A DNA stretch of 64,000 nucleotides. Origin: Mesobacillus jeotgali. Lineage in GTDB: Bacteria > Bacillota > Bacilli > Bacillales > Cytobacillaceae. Positions 1-9,459 of this stretch are shown here, piece by piece. The notes beneath the pieces were generated by a model. The model saw only the letters and a list, made by a program, of their open reading frames with translations, had not been told where the DNA came from and did not search any database. Where the stretch lies: positions 434,001 through 498,000 of the forward strand of contig NZ_FVZC01000007.1 in the NCBI RefSeq assembly GCF_900166585.1, given 5' to 3'. Every line of letters begins with the position of its first letter. The first letter of the stretch is position 1. Made by a program: the position numbers and the translations under genes.

Positions 1-1161
1 ATAAAAAAATGGAACAGCCGCCGAAGTGAAAAATGAGATAAAGTAGGGAAGCCATTCAGTAAAGAATTCCGAAAGGTTGATGCATGTAAATCCAATAACA
101 ACTACCAGCACAATTCCAAATAAATAGGCTTGTTTTAAAGTATGATAGGACGATTGCTGATTATGGCTTGCTGTCCGGAGATGTAGAAACAGGCTGAGCA
201 AGGAGTAAAGGGAATGCCCAGTACCTACTGCGAGCATGGCAATGCCAGTATAGACGAAAATATGTGACAATATGTTATTCGATCGAATGACCGATTTCAT
301 CAATTCTGTAGCTGTAAGAGTATCCGCATTCGAAAGCAAGTATATTGATAAACCTGTAAAGGATAGCAATAATGCAGTCCATGAAAAAGAAGAATATCGT
401 AAAGCGGATATACGGTGATTCGGTCTGATGACACTAACTGATTCCCAGAAGTAGACGCTGGTGAAGGTTTGGCCGGCCATCACGAAAATGAACGTCAGGA
501 AGCAGAGGATGTTTTCTATGATGCTCCCGTGGTAAAGTCCGTCAAAATTCCTGGTGATTTGCTGATAAACGATCCCGGTTCCGGTTCGTAAATAAAGGAT
601 CAGGACTGTGAAAGAAATGGTGAATAGTATGCCAATCAAAAGCAGGTTGCCGACTCTATTCACTCCTGACCTTCCACCTAAGCCAAATAAAACAAAACTG
701 AAAATAAGGAACAAAAATATCCCCAGGCTCGCAGGCTGTTTGAAAAAGTCTTGAAACAACATGACCATCAATGTGGTCTGAATCAGGATGCTTCCGAGAC
801 TGGAAATTCCAAATAAAAAAAATGGGATGATGTTCTTCCTTTCAGTGTAATTCATTTGGTCAGGAAGCATTTCATCAATTCTTTCCTGGCTGCTTATCAT
901 GCTCCTTAGAATGATGTAAAGGAACAATGGAGAAATCAGAAAAATGAAGAAGCTGGATATCCCGCTCTTAACGGTAAAGAGAAATGGAAAAAGGAATGTT
1001 GCACCAGTCATATATGGAATAACCAGAGAATAGGTTCCGCCGCTCAAGCCTACTTCTTTTCTGTTCGTAAATTCATAAATACTGCGATGGCTTCCGATTT
1101 TGTCTATGCATAATATGACCAGGGTAAAAGCGATAAATAGAAGCAGATACCAATCGAACAT
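1..1161 (-). CDS. Multi-pass membrane protein, 3' end beyond window
   Basis: The frame opens at the ATG at 1159-1161 and runs without a stop for 387 codons to position 1, so the C-terminus is missing. The translation begins MFDWYLLLFIAFTLV and has about eleven long hydrophobic stretches, as in a transporter. The start overlaps the stop of the response regulator upstream by one base (TGATG), so it is the third gene of a kinase-regulator-membrane protein operon. The topology recalls sodium:solute symporters, but I see no defining motif, so the substrate and family are unknown. By inference the two-component system controls it or senses its substrate. Confidence 0.75.
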   Translation of the reverse strand, partial: MFDWYLLLFIAFTLVILCIDKIGSHRSIYEFTNRKEVGLSGGTYSLVIPYMTGATFLFPFLFTVKSGISSFFIFLISPLFLYIILRSMISSQERIDEMLPDQMNYTERKNIIPFFLFGISSLGSILIQTTLMVMLFQDFFKQPASLGIFLFLIFSFVLFGLGGRSGVNRVGNLLLIGILFTISFTVLILYLRTGTGIVYQQITRNFDGLYHGSIIENILCFLTFIFVMAGQTFTSVYFWESVSVIRPNHRISALRYSSFSWTALLLSFTGLSIYLLSNADTLTATELMKSVIRSNNILSHIFVYTGIAMLAVGTGHSLYSLLSLFLHLRTASHNQQSSYHTLKQAYLFGIVLVVVIGFTCINLSEFFTEWLPYFISFFTSAAVPFFY

Positions 1162-1859
1162 CAATGATTCTCCTTGAATTGACTGGGAGTGGTCCCTTCA
1201 ATTTTCTTGAACAAATTGCTGAAGTGATGCTGACTTGAGAATCCGACGTACTCTGCAATCTGAAACAGGCTCCAATCAGGATTTTCAATCATCAGCTGTT
1301 TCGCTTTCTGAATCCGGAAATGGTTGATGTAGTCAGTAAATTTCACACCGATTGTTTCAGTGAACTTTTTGCTTAAATAGGTGGGTGTAACAAATACTTC
1401 CCTTGCCAGGTCGGATAGCTGCAGCTTTTGATTGTACTTCTCATGGACAATCTCTAGTACCTTATTGATCAGGACGGATTTGGTTTGTGTGTATGCTTTT
1501 TTTTCCAGGAAATCCTCGATCATTTTGAGTAATTCTGATTCAATAACCGGTTTTACCAGATAATCCAGCACACTGAGACGGATTGCCTGTTTTGCGTAGC
1601 TGAAATCCTGATAAGCGGTTATCAGTACTACTTCGGTATTGATATCATTGATTCTTAAGTATTCACAAAAATCGAGCCCTGTGTCCCCGGGCAGCTGAAT
1701 ATCGACAAAGGCCAGCGGGAAAGAGTGATGATTCATTAATTGCTTGGCTTCAACCACATCTTCAGCAGTGAATATTGTCCAGTTTGGATATTGTTTTTTC
1801 ACCAGATAAGTGAGCTGTTCAAGCTCCAATGGTTCATCATCGATTATTAATAGATTCAT
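1161..1859 (-). CDS. Response regulator, REC + AraC-type HTH (YesN-like)
   Basis: The product has 232 residues. The N-terminal receiver domain has the acidic pair DD at 7-8, the phospho-acceptor Asp at about 53 (FVDIQLPGD) and the conserved Lys in LVKPV. The C-terminal 100 residues form a double helix-turn-helix of AraC type (DLAREVFVTPTYLSKKF and IAEYVGFSSQHHFSNLFKK). The start chosen is the ATG at 1857-1859, which follows GGGGG at a good distance and overlaps the kinase stop as ATGA; an upstream in-frame start would run into the kinase gene. It probably regulates transcription of the adjacent membrane protein. Confidence 0.88.
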   Translation of the reverse strand: MNLLIIDDEPLELEQLTYLVKKQYPNWTIFTAEDVVEAKQLMNHHSFPLAFVDIQLPGDTGLDFCEYLRINDINTEVVLITAYQDFSYAKQAIRLSVLDYLVKPVIESELLKMIEDFLEKKAYTQTKSVLINKVLEIVHEKYNQKLQLSDLAREVFVTPTYLSKKFTETIGVKFTDYINHFRIQKAKQLMIENPDWSLFQIAEYVGFSSQHHFSNLFKKIEGTTPSQFKENH

Positions 1860-2611
1860 TGTGATTCCCCCGGTGTAAATGGCCAAATGGCTTTCACTTC
1901 CGTCCATTCTGGCTCTCGTTTCATTGAAACCTCTGTGTACAGTTCAAATAACAATTCCATCCGTTTGCGTATATTCTCCATGCCAGTACCATCCCCATCT
2001 GGAAGAGACTGTCCGGCATCATTCTCGCCATTATCCATTACCTTAAGGACAACCCAGTTACCCTCACGGCGCAAATCGATTTTGAGCCGCTTTTCACCGC
2101 GTTTATTTTCAAGTCCATGCTTAAAGGCATTTTCTACGAATGTCTGCACGGTGTAGGGCGGCAGAAGTGTTGGTGCGGCGTGTGCATCAATCATTATGTC
2201 TACTTCGAGTTTTTTGCCAAAGCGCAGCTGCTGGATGGCCAGATAGTTTTTGGTATGCTCCAATTCTTTTTCAAAAGGAACGAGCGATTCCTTGTCTCTA
2301 TTTTGATATCGCAGGAACAATGAGAACTTCTCCATTGAATGAATGAGATCCTCATTTCTGTTCAGCCTCGCCAGTGACATCATCGCATTCAGGCTGTTAA
2401 ATAGGAAATGCGGCCTGATTTGCTGGCTGAGCTGGAGATATTCCATTTGGTGAAGTTGTGTTTCCAGCTGGATTTGCTTATTTTCCATTTGCAAGTAATC
2501 AAACTCTTTTTCAAGCAGCTTAAGAATGCTAAGAATCGCCAAGGCTATGATTGGAATCAGGATACACAGGAAAATTATGAGCGAGAAAATGGCCGAAGTA
2601 CCTATCATCAT
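1856..2611 (-). CDS. Sensor histidine kinase, LytS/YehU-type (His_kinase family)
   Basis: The product has 251 residues. One N-terminal membrane helix (about 7-30) is followed by a short coiled coil and the phospho-acceptor box QQIRPHFLFNSLN with His near 68, the hallmark of the LytS/YehU/YesM kinase class. A HATPase domain follows, with N box VENAFKHG and the G-rich segment GDGTGMENIRKR. There is almost no extracytoplasmic domain, so sensing may pass through the membrane partner encoded downstream. Its last bases overlap the regulator start (ATGA), indicating coupled translation. The ligand is unknown. Confidence 0.87.
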   Translation of the reverse strand: MMIGTSAIFSLIIFLCILIPIIALAILSILKLLEKEFDYLQMENKQIQLETQLHQMEYLQLSQQIRPHFLFNSLNAMMSLARLNRNEDLIHSMEKFSLFLRYQNRDKESLVPFEKELEHTKNYLAIQQLRFGKKLEVDIMIDAHAAPTLLPPYTVQTFVENAFKHGLENKRGEKRLKIDLRREGNWVVLKVMDNGENDAGQSLPDGDGTGMENIRKRMELLFELYTEVSMKREPEWTEVKAIWPFTPGESQ

Positions 2612-2808
2612 TGATTCAGTCCTTTAGAGAATTGCCTATTTTTCTATCTATCTTACTCTTTTTTCAAGATGTGGTACACACCCTTCGTGAGATTCGGTGC
2701 AATTATAAAAAGAGTCTTCGGAATAATTAAAAATGCTTACTAAAATAGCTATTAAAAGATTATGAGAAAGTTGTATAATGGAAAAATCAGTAAAGTGAGG
2801 TGGCTTCC

Positions 2809-3786
2809 ATGGAACTATGGAATATATACGATAAATATAGGCATCTGACGGACAGGGTTCACGAAAGAGGGCAGGAGATGAAGCCAGGGGACCATCATCT
2901 TGTTGTCCATGTCTGGATTGTAAACGATGATGGCCAGTATCTGATTCAAAGGAGACAGCCGTGGAAAATTGGCTTTCCGAACATGTGGGACTGTTCTGCT
3001 GCGGGTTCTGCCCTCATGGGTGATGACAGTGAACAAGCTGCGATTCGGGAAACAAAGGAAGAAATCGGAATCGGCCTGGATATGGATAAAGGGGAACGAC
3101 TATTCACAGTGAAGTTTTCTGAGGGTTTCGATGATATCTGGCTCGTCAGGCAAAATATCGCGCTTGAGAATCTTCAGCTGCAGGGGGAGGAAGTAGCTGA
3201 AGCGAAATGGGTAAGTGAAGAGGAAATAAAGGAAATGGTTGAAAAAGGCGAGTTCATTCCGTTTAATTATTTCGAACGGTTATTTGAAGTTGCCAATTCA
3301 GGGATCAGCTTAAAAAAGGCTTCAATTCATGATGCTGAGGAACTTTTAGCTTTGCAGAAAGAAGTTTTCCTGCCATTGTACAAGAAATATAATGACCATG
3401 AAACAAGTCCTGTAACGCAAACGATAGAGAGATTTTCAGAAAGATTCGAACAAGGGGATTATTATAAGATATTTTATCATGACACGCTCGCTGGAAGCGT
3501 CCATGTCCATGAAAAGTCTCCTGGGTTAATGAGGCTTCGAATCATCAATATTTTAGACAGGTTCCATAACAGGGGCATTGCCCAGCAGGTCATGAAACGT
3601 CTTGAGCTGATGCATCCTGAGGCGGATGCCTGGGAGCTGGATACTATTCTTACCGAGGAACGCAACTGTTATCTTTATGAAAAAGTGGGATACAGACGAA
3701 CCGGAGAGGCCAAAACGATCAACGATGATCTCACGCTTATCCGTTACCTGAAAAATTCCAGCCTGAATAAAATCGAAAGTATTTAA
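2809..3786 (+). CDS. Nudix hydrolase fused to GNAT acetyltransferase
   Basis: The product has 325 residues. Residues 1-155 resemble isopentenyl-diphosphate isomerase-like Nudix proteins (MELWNIYDKY start), with Nudix box residues REtKEEIG at about 80-87. Residues 165-315 form a GNAT fold with the acetyl-CoA loop segment NRGIAQQVMKRLE. The ATG at 2809 is preferred over the GTG at 2800 because GTGAGG lies 8 bases upstream of the ATG. Nudix enzymes cleave nucleoside-diphosphate-linked substrates and GNATs transfer acetyl groups; what the fusion acts on is unknown. The gene stands alone, divergent from the kinase operon. Confidence 0.85.
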   Translation: MELWNIYDKYRHLTDRVHERGQEMKPGDHHLVVHVWIVNDDGQYLIQRRQPWKIGFPNMWDCSAAGSALMGDDSEQAAIRETKEEIGIGLDMDKGERLFTVKFSEGFDDIWLVRQNIALENLQLQGEEVAEAKWVSEEEIKEMVEKGEFIPFNYFERLFEVANSGISLKKASIHDAEELLALQKEVFLPLYKKYNDHETSPVTQTIERFSERFEQGDYYKIFYHDTLAGSVHVHEKSPGLMRLRIINILDRFHNRGIAQQVMKRLELMHPEADAWELDTILTEERNCYLYEKVGYRRTGEAKTINDDLTLIRYLKNSSLNKIESI

Positions 3787-3822
3787 GCAGGCGCCCGGAA
3801 AAAAAGGACCCCAAAAACAAAG

Positions 3823-3864
3823 AAAGACGGCTCTCCATAGATTGGAGTAAGCCGTCTTTTTTTG
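3823..3864 (+). terminator. Intrinsic terminator after the Nudix-GNAT gene
   Basis: The arms AAAGACGGCT and AGCCGTCTTT pair around an inner CTCCA/TGGAG stem and are followed by a run of T. Confidence 0.9.
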
Positions 3865-3889
3865 AGATAAGAAAGTTAATTATCATTTC

Positions 3890-4137
3890 GAGAAATGTCC
3901 AGCTTCAGCGCCTAACCCCTCGAGTCGCTTGTCTAGTTTCGCCTCCTAGAAACTCCGAAACTTCAACTCCGTCGGCAGAAGCAAAAAGCGCTTCTTTGTC
4001 GGAGTCTCCAGTTTCTGCGTTTCTTGACAGTCGGCTATACTTTTCGGTTCCGGTCTGCCCAATGAAGTCAAAGAACGACTTCACCGGTCAGCCCTCCAGC
4101 GCTTGTCGGGGCTGACCAAGGCGCTTACGCTTTTCTG
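3890..4137. repeat. Intergenic repeat element of the kind abundant in Bacillaceae
   Basis: This 250-base stretch between a terminator and the 3' end of the peptide transporter is GC-richer than its flanks and codes for nothing plausible. It holds several inverted segments, for example AACTCCGTCGGCAGAAG with CTTCTTTGTCGGAGT, and TGAAGTC with GACTTCA. It ends in a block containing GCTTGTCGGGGCTGACC. From memory, such blocks (CCAGCTTCAGCGCCTA, CTCGAGTCGCTTGT) recur between genes in many Bacillaceae; I could not verify this by search. A degraded short relative seems to lie at 28246-28290. It might act as a 3' structure for the transporter transcript. Confidence 0.6.
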
Positions 4138-4138
4138 A

Positions 4139-5632
4139 TTACTTAATTCCTTTCATGTATCCCTGAATCTTTGGAGACATGATGAACAGGATGATACCCA
4201 GGATGATGGATGCTCCACCGATTGTTCCGAAGTAAGTCATTTCTGTTTCTGGCGAATAGAACTTAACGATTTGAGCATTGATTGCTTGTGCTGCAGCACT
4301 TGCAAGGAACCAGAGGCTCATTGTTTGTGCAGAGAAAGCAGCTGGTGCCAACTTGGTAGTAGCTGAAAGTCCAACAGGGGAAATCAGCAATTCACCAAAT
4401 ACAACGATCAGGTAGCTTAGCACAAGCCATAGAGGGCTTACTAGTGCATCTGAACCTGTGAAATATCCTGGAATCAGGATGACAAGGAATGAAAGACCAG
4501 CAAAAATCAATGAGAAAGAGAATTTCTTTGGAATTGATGGCTGACGGTCACCAAGCTTTACCCAGAATCCCGCAAAAATTGGTGCGAAGATGATGATGAA
4601 TAATGGATTCAGTGACTGGAACCATGCTGGAGAGATCGTCATTCCAGCGAATTCTAATTGTGTACGCTTGTCCGCATAGTTAGCAAGGATTGTTGAACCC
4701 TGCTCCTGGATTGCCCAGAACATTACAGCCGCCAGGAACAACGGAATGTAAGCAACTACACGTGAGCGTTCAACTTCAGTTGTTTTAGGGCTGCGGTACA
4801 TAACGATAAAGTAAGCAGTCGGAATTAAGATACCAAGAATTGTTACTAAGTTAATAAAGCTTTCAAATGTTAAAAGTCCAGCAGGAATTAAAATAGCACT
4901 TAAAATACCGATTGCAATGATCGCGATAGCAAAGATTGTAAATGTTTTCTTCTTTTCAGATGGAGATAGCGGGTTTGGCACCGCTGTACCAGCAAGACCC
5001 AAATTGTTTTTCTTTGTCAAAAGGAATACAACTAGTCCAATGAACATACCGATTGCCGCAATAGCAAAGCCATAATGGAAGTTGTATGCATCAGATACTG
5101 CCCCAACAATAAGTGGAGAAAGGAATGCACCTGCGTTGATTCCCATGTAGAAGATTGTGAAACCAGCGTCGCGACGAGCGTCAGTTTCACTGTACATTTC
5201 ACCAACGACAGTTGAAACGTTTGGCTTCAATAAACCTGTACCAATTACAATGAGAACCATTGATAAGAAGAACATTGTTACGTTTCCTGGAATCGCAAGC
5301 GCGATGTGACCCAGCATAATCAGTATTCCGCCGTAGAACACAGCTTTAGATGTACCGAAAATACGGTCAGCAAGCCAGCCGCCAATGATTCCTGACATAT
5401 ATACGAGTGAGCCGTAAATGGACATGATGGAAAGTGCTAATGTTTCATCGAGGCCCAATCCGCCTTTTGATACTTCATAATACATGTAGAATACAAGGAT
5501 CGCTCTCATTCCGTAGTAAGAGAAACGTTCCCAGAACTCTGTGAAGAAAAGTGTGAAGAGACCTTTAGGATGTCCGAAGAATCCTGTTTGAGGCACACTA
5601 TCCACAATTTTCTGCCTATTAAGGTTTGACAT
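4139..5632 (-). CDS. dtpT: POT/PTR2 family proton-coupled di/tripeptide transporter
   Basis: The product has 497 residues and 12 to 14 membrane helices. It carries both POT signatures: ERFSYYGMRAILVFYMYYE near the N-terminus and FYMGINAGAFLSPLIVG in the middle. The family imports di- and tripeptides with protons. The start at 5630-5632 (MSNLNRQK) follows GGGAGGGG by five bases; a longer frame upstream lacks a binding site. The gene stands alone, with its 3' end against the intergenic repeat. The dtpT symbol follows the lactococcal and Bacillus usage. Confidence 0.9.
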   Translation of the reverse strand: MSNLNRQKIVDSVPQTGFFGHPKGLFTLFFTEFWERFSYYGMRAILVFYMYYEVSKGGLGLDETLALSIMSIYGSLVYMSGIIGGWLADRIFGTSKAVFYGGILIMLGHIALAIPGNVTMFFLSMVLIVIGTGLLKPNVSTVVGEMYSETDARRDAGFTIFYMGINAGAFLSPLIVGAVSDAYNFHYGFAIAAIGMFIGLVVFLLTKKNNLGLAGTAVPNPLSPSEKKKTFTIFAIAIIAIGILSAILIPAGLLTFESFINLVTILGILIPTAYFIVMYRSPKTTEVERSRVVAYIPLFLAAVMFWAIQEQGSTILANYADKRTQLEFAGMTISPAWFQSLNPLFIIIFAPIFAGFWVKLGDRQPSIPKKFSFSLIFAGLSFLVILIPGYFTGSDALVSPLWLVLSYLIVVFGELLISPVGLSATTKLAPAAFSAQTMSLWFLASAAAQAINAQIVKFYSPETEMTYFGTIGGASIILGIILFIMSPKIQGYMKGIK

Positions 5633-5945
5633 AATTACCCCTCCCTGTTTTTCTATTTTAGGATACTTTTCGATGTGTGAATTGTCAAAAACAATATTAG
5701 GAAACAATCGTTTAAAACGTTGATTTAAAAGGGTTTTTACACATTTTTCACATTAAAGAAAGTTTATTAAAAATCATCTAATAATTAAGAAAAACCCCAA
5801 TAATCAGGTAATTTAGCAAAAAATACCATGCATGGCCAGATTTTATTTACCCACTTAAGAAAAATCCAAACAATTACTTTAGGTGAATATTAATTAGGTG
5901 TCAGGGTATTCAAAAAATAACGGCATTCCAAAAGGAGGAGGAAAA

Positions 5946-6404
5946 ATGAAAAATAATTATGGGAGATTTGGCTTGATGGTCCTGACATCCACAATCATCA
6001 TGTTGATTCTCATGTACTTAAATGTCTACAGTATAGACCATGTATTCTTCAGTGAAACAAGATTGTACATGGCCTTGATCATGGGAGGTGTTATGGCGAT
6101 TGTCATGCTGGCATTCATGCACAAAATGTACACGAATAAGAAAATGAATTTCGGGATATACGCCGGCAGTGCCCTATTAATTGCAGTCTCCCTGTTTCTC
6201 GTACGCAGCCAGGCCACCGTAGACGATACATCCTGGATGAAGGCGATGATTCCACACCACTCCATTGCCATTTTGACAAGTGAACGTGCCAATATCGAAG
6301 ATCCGAGAGTTCGCAAGCTCGCAGATGACATCATAGAAGCACAAAGAAAAGAAATAAGTGAAATGAAGACGTTAATTAAAGAGCTTGAAGAAAAGGAGAA
6401 ATGA
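5946..6404 (+). CDS. Membrane protein with C-terminal DUF305 domain
   Basis: The product has 152 residues. Three membrane helices occupy about residues 8-95. A short DUF305-like tail follows, with WMKAMIPHHSIAILTSERA and a charged helix to the end. DUF305 proteins often have a metal-related role (copper in some bacteria), and the HH pair plus Met residues fit metal binding, but the substrate is not proven. The ATG at 5946 follows AAAGGAGGAGG; the upstream GTG at 5898 lacks a site. It is monocistronic, with a terminator just after it. Confidence 0.82.
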   Translation: MKNNYGRFGLMVLTSTIIMLILMYLNVYSIDHVFFSETRLYMALIMGGVMAIVMLAFMHKMYTNKKMNFGIYAGSALLIAVSLFLVRSQATVDDTSWMKAMIPHHSIAILTSERANIEDPRVRKLADDIIEAQRKEISEMKTLIKELEEKEK

Positions 6405-6412
6405 TAAATGCT

Positions 6413-6445
6413 AGAGTTTAATCCTCGTGATTAAACTCTTTTTTT
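6413..6445 (+). terminator. Intrinsic terminator after the DUF305 gene
   Basis: The arms AGAGTTTAATC and GATTAAACTCT enclose five bases and are followed by seven T. Confidence 0.92.
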
Positions 6446-6620
6446 GATTTTAATTTCCTAATCTTTAGGAGATTTATAGGGAAATCAAGGGGAATTCTGT
6501 CGAAACAAAAATATTTTTCATGGGTAAAAAGGACGAGGTAAAAGGAGATTTAAATCGAATACAATTAATTGGAAAAATAGAATGCACTATTTTTCTATTA
6601 AAAAAAGTGGGGGAAGATGA

Positions 6621-9230
6621 ATGGCCAAAAAGGTAGTGTTTTTGCTGTTATCGCTGGTTTTTGTCATGTCTGCAGTTCTGGGAAATGTCAGTGCTGCACC
6701 AAAGAAGGAAGAAATCCCATCAGCTGTTAAGGGATTAATAAAGGAAAAAGGGAAATCCTTCAAAAACAGTCTGGTTATCTTGCAGGAAAACGGAAAACGG
6801 GATCGTATTTTTACAAGGACTGACGGATCCGGTACTTTCACAGCAAAATTATCTGACGGAACATACGCTGTAAAAGCCATCAAAAGCAATAAGGAATGGT
6901 TTAGTACAAATGAAAGTTTTGCAGTAAAAGAAGGAAAGATTAAAGGGTTAAAAAATGGGGAAATTCACCTTTCAGATAAGAAACAAAAGAAAAAGCCTTC
7001 CTCTCAAGAGAGCAATTTCAGCGGCGTTCTCAAAGAAGGCGACAAAGGATTGAAGGCTGATTTGGTCATGGCCAGATACAGCGATTATGAGGAAGAAATG
7101 TATGTAGTATCTTCAAAAAATAACGGAAGCTTCTCAGCTTACCTGCCTGATGGCACTTACTATTTATATGGAGTGGAAGAAGCTGGCGGATTCTACCGCT
7201 ATTCAAAACAGTTTACTGTGGTAGATGGAGTGGTCCTGTTCGATGGTGAACCGAAATCATCACTGGAAATAACCCTTCCTGTGAAGGCTCATAATGGTAA
7301 AGTCACTGATTCTTCAAAACCACTATCAGATGCAGCTATTATGTTGGAGAAGAGAGTTAGCGGTGAAGAATACGACAGTGAATTCATAGAGTATGTTGCT
7401 GCCAATAAAAAGGGTGAATTCGTGTTAAGAAAACTGGAAGATGGAATCTATTCCGTCAGTGTTGACCATGCTACCTACTCAGGTTGGAACCAGTTGACCT
7501 TTGAAGTGGTGGATGGAGAGATTTTTATAGAAGGGGAAAAAGTTTCATCCCTTCAAATCGTCGTTCCTAACTTGAATGTTAAAGGGACACTGACAGATGG
7601 AAAGAAGCCGATTGCAAATGCCTACGTTATTATAGAAGGTAATGAATATGGCTTTGGTACTCCTGTTGACACAAAAGGGAACTTCCAGTACCGCCTGGCT
7701 GATGGGCAATATGTGATTTATATGGTTGATGAACCATATCGCTCCACTATGGTGAACGTATCTTTTGAAATCAGGGATGGGAAAATGGTTCAGGATGGAA
7801 AGGTTGTATCCTCGCTGAATATTGTTTTGCCGCCGGTTACTTTTTCAGGGAAGTTAGTGGAGGACGGAGTTTCCCTGCAGGGGGAAGTTGCTGTCGAAAC
7901 TCTTTCGGACGATGGCAATTATGAATCGTACTATGCCATGACAAACGAAAATGGAGTTTACTCCATGCGCTTGAAGGATGGGAGTTACCGGGTAACACAT
8001 GGTTACTTATTCGAAGAGGGAGAAGAAATCTTTCTATCACAAGACTTTGAAATCAGTAACGGTAAATTGTACGTCAATGGTAAGGCACAATCTCTTCTTG
8101 AACTGGAAGTACCGCCAGTCAGTGTGCATGGATTGGTGAAGGACCAGGGAGAGCCGGTAGCAGATGGTCATGTTACTGTCACTTCAGAGGATAATAATAT
8201 ATATGTTGGCAAGCAAATCAATCCGGATGGAACCTTCACCATGCGGTTGCCTGATGGTCAGTATCAAATTAGAGAGATTTATTTAGAAGGAACGAGCGCT
8301 CCTATGAATCTTGCATTTTCAATCGAGGATGGCAAATTGTATGTCGATGGAGAGTTGCAGGAGGTACTGGAGGTAAATGTTCCTCCGGTAACTGTAACGG
8401 GTACCCTTTCCGAATCAGGGGTCCCAATGATGGGCGAATTATATGTCATGGAAATGAATGAAGCTGATATGCCTTTACAGGCGTGGAGCATGACAAACGA
8501 AGAAGGAGTTTTCAACTTCCGGCTCCCTGATGGCCAGTATCAAGTGAGAGACATATATCTTTTCGACGGTACGTCGTTCAACCCAAATGTTGAGTTCAGC
8601 GTAGAATCTGGAGAATTATATGTAAATGGAGAAAAGAAGGAGCAGCTTGGTCTTGAGGTTCCTCCGGTTACAGTAACAGGAACGCTGACTGATGAAAGTA
8701 CACCTGTATCAGGGAGCATGACAATTACGGATACCAACAATGAAGAAAATCCCTACTATACTTCGGCATGGGTAGACAACGGAACCTTCCGGCTGCGCTT
8801 GCCTGATGGGGATTACAAAGTTTCCGATATCTATATAGAAGATGGAACATCCTTTAACCTTGGGACAGAATTCAGTGTTGTTTCCGGACAGCTTTACATC
8901 AATGGGGAATTCGCTGAGAGCCTGGATCTTGCCGTACCTGCTGTCAGTCTGAAAGGCACCTTGTATAATGGCCAGGATCCAGTAAATGAAGGCCAGGTTA
9001 CCATTATTACATTGGATGGTGTTGAGGTAACAAACAGCTGGGTTTATAACGGCTCATTTAACGGGCGTCTGCCGGATGGCGAATACAAAGTTTCACAGGT
9101 AGCAGACTATCAAATAGGCTGGTTTAATTTTGATCAGCAATTTACGATTCTGGATGGCAAAATCTATGTTGATGGCCAGGAAGTAGAATCCTTAAGCCTA
9201 AATGTGCATGATGGTTGGCAGGAACCTTAA
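6621..9230 (+). CDS. Secreted protein of nine tandem beta-sandwich-like repeats
   Basis: The product has 869 residues. Residues 1-25 form a signal peptide ending NVSAA. The rest is about nine repeats of 85-95 residues. Each contains a G-T/K-L opening, an aspartate- and proline-containing turn, then GxFxxRLPDGxYxV, a Y/F strand, FSVxxGxLYVNGE and a hydrophobic VPPV end. The pattern resembles carboxypeptidase-regulatory-like or other transthyretin-like beta-sandwich folds. No LPXTG motif, transmembrane tail or cell-wall-binding domain is seen, so it is probably released or held loosely. Repeats 5-8 are the most alike. RBS GGGGGAAG precedes the ATG. Function unknown; an adhesive or spacer role is inference. 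Confidence 0.85.
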   Translation: MAKKVVFLLLSLVFVMSAVLGNVSAAPKKEEIPSAVKGLIKEKGKSFKNSLVILQENGKRDRIFTRTDGSGTFTAKLSDGTYAVKAIKSNKEWFSTNESFAVKEGKIKGLKNGEIHLSDKKQKKKPSSQESNFSGVLKEGDKGLKADLVMARYSDYEEEMYVVSSKNNGSFSAYLPDGTYYLYGVEEAGGFYRYSKQFTVVDGVVLFDGEPKSSLEITLPVKAHNGKVTDSSKPLSDAAIMLEKRVSGEEYDSEFIEYVAANKKGEFVLRKLEDGIYSVSVDHATYSGWNQLTFEVVDGEIFIEGEKVSSLQIVVPNLNVKGTLTDGKKPIANAYVIIEGNEYGFGTPVDTKGNFQYRLADGQYVIYMVDEPYRSTMVNVSFEIRDGKMVQDGKVVSSLNIVLPPVTFSGKLVEDGVSLQGEVAVETLSDDGNYESYYAMTNENGVYSMRLKDGSYRVTHGYLFEEGEEIFLSQDFEISNGKLYVNGKAQSLLELEVPPVSVHGLVKDQGEPVADGHVTVTSEDNNIYVGKQINPDGTFTMRLPDGQYQIREIYLEGTSAPMNLAFSIEDGKLYVDGELQEVLEVNVPPVTVTGTLSESGVPMMGELYVMEMNEADMPLQAWSMTNEEGVFNFRLPDGQYQVRDIYLFDGTSFNPNVEFSVESGELYVNGEKKEQLGLEVPPVTVTGTLTDESTPVSGSMTITDTNNEENPYYTSAWVDNGTFRLRLPDGDYKVSDIYIEDGTSFNLGTEFSVVSGQLYINGEFAESLDLAVPAVSLKGTLYNGQDPVNEGQVTIITLDGVEVTNSWVYNGSFNGRLPDGEYKVSQVADYQIGWFNFDQQFTILDGKIYVDGQEVESLSLNVHDGWQEP

Positions 9231-9240
9231 AATTCTTCAT

Positions 9241-9271
9241 GAACCTATTCCTCAGGGAGTAGGTTCTTTTT
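9241..9271 (+). terminator. Intrinsic terminator after the repeat protein gene
   Basis: The arms GAACCTA and TAGGTTC form the base of a hairpin extended by TTCC/GGGA and are followed by four to five T. Confidence 0.88.
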
Positions 9272-9459
9272 ATAGTTAAACCGGTCGCGGACAGGGCGCT
9301 AATAGAGCGTTTAGTTGCCCGGAAAATCCAAAGTCAGGGAAAATATTAGTGACCAAAAAAGATTCCGGAAAAAAGGTCACCAATGAAACAATTATAACCA
9401 AAAAGGAATTTTAATTTTTTTAGAGAAAGTAAATATAAAAATAACTGGTGGTGAGGGCG

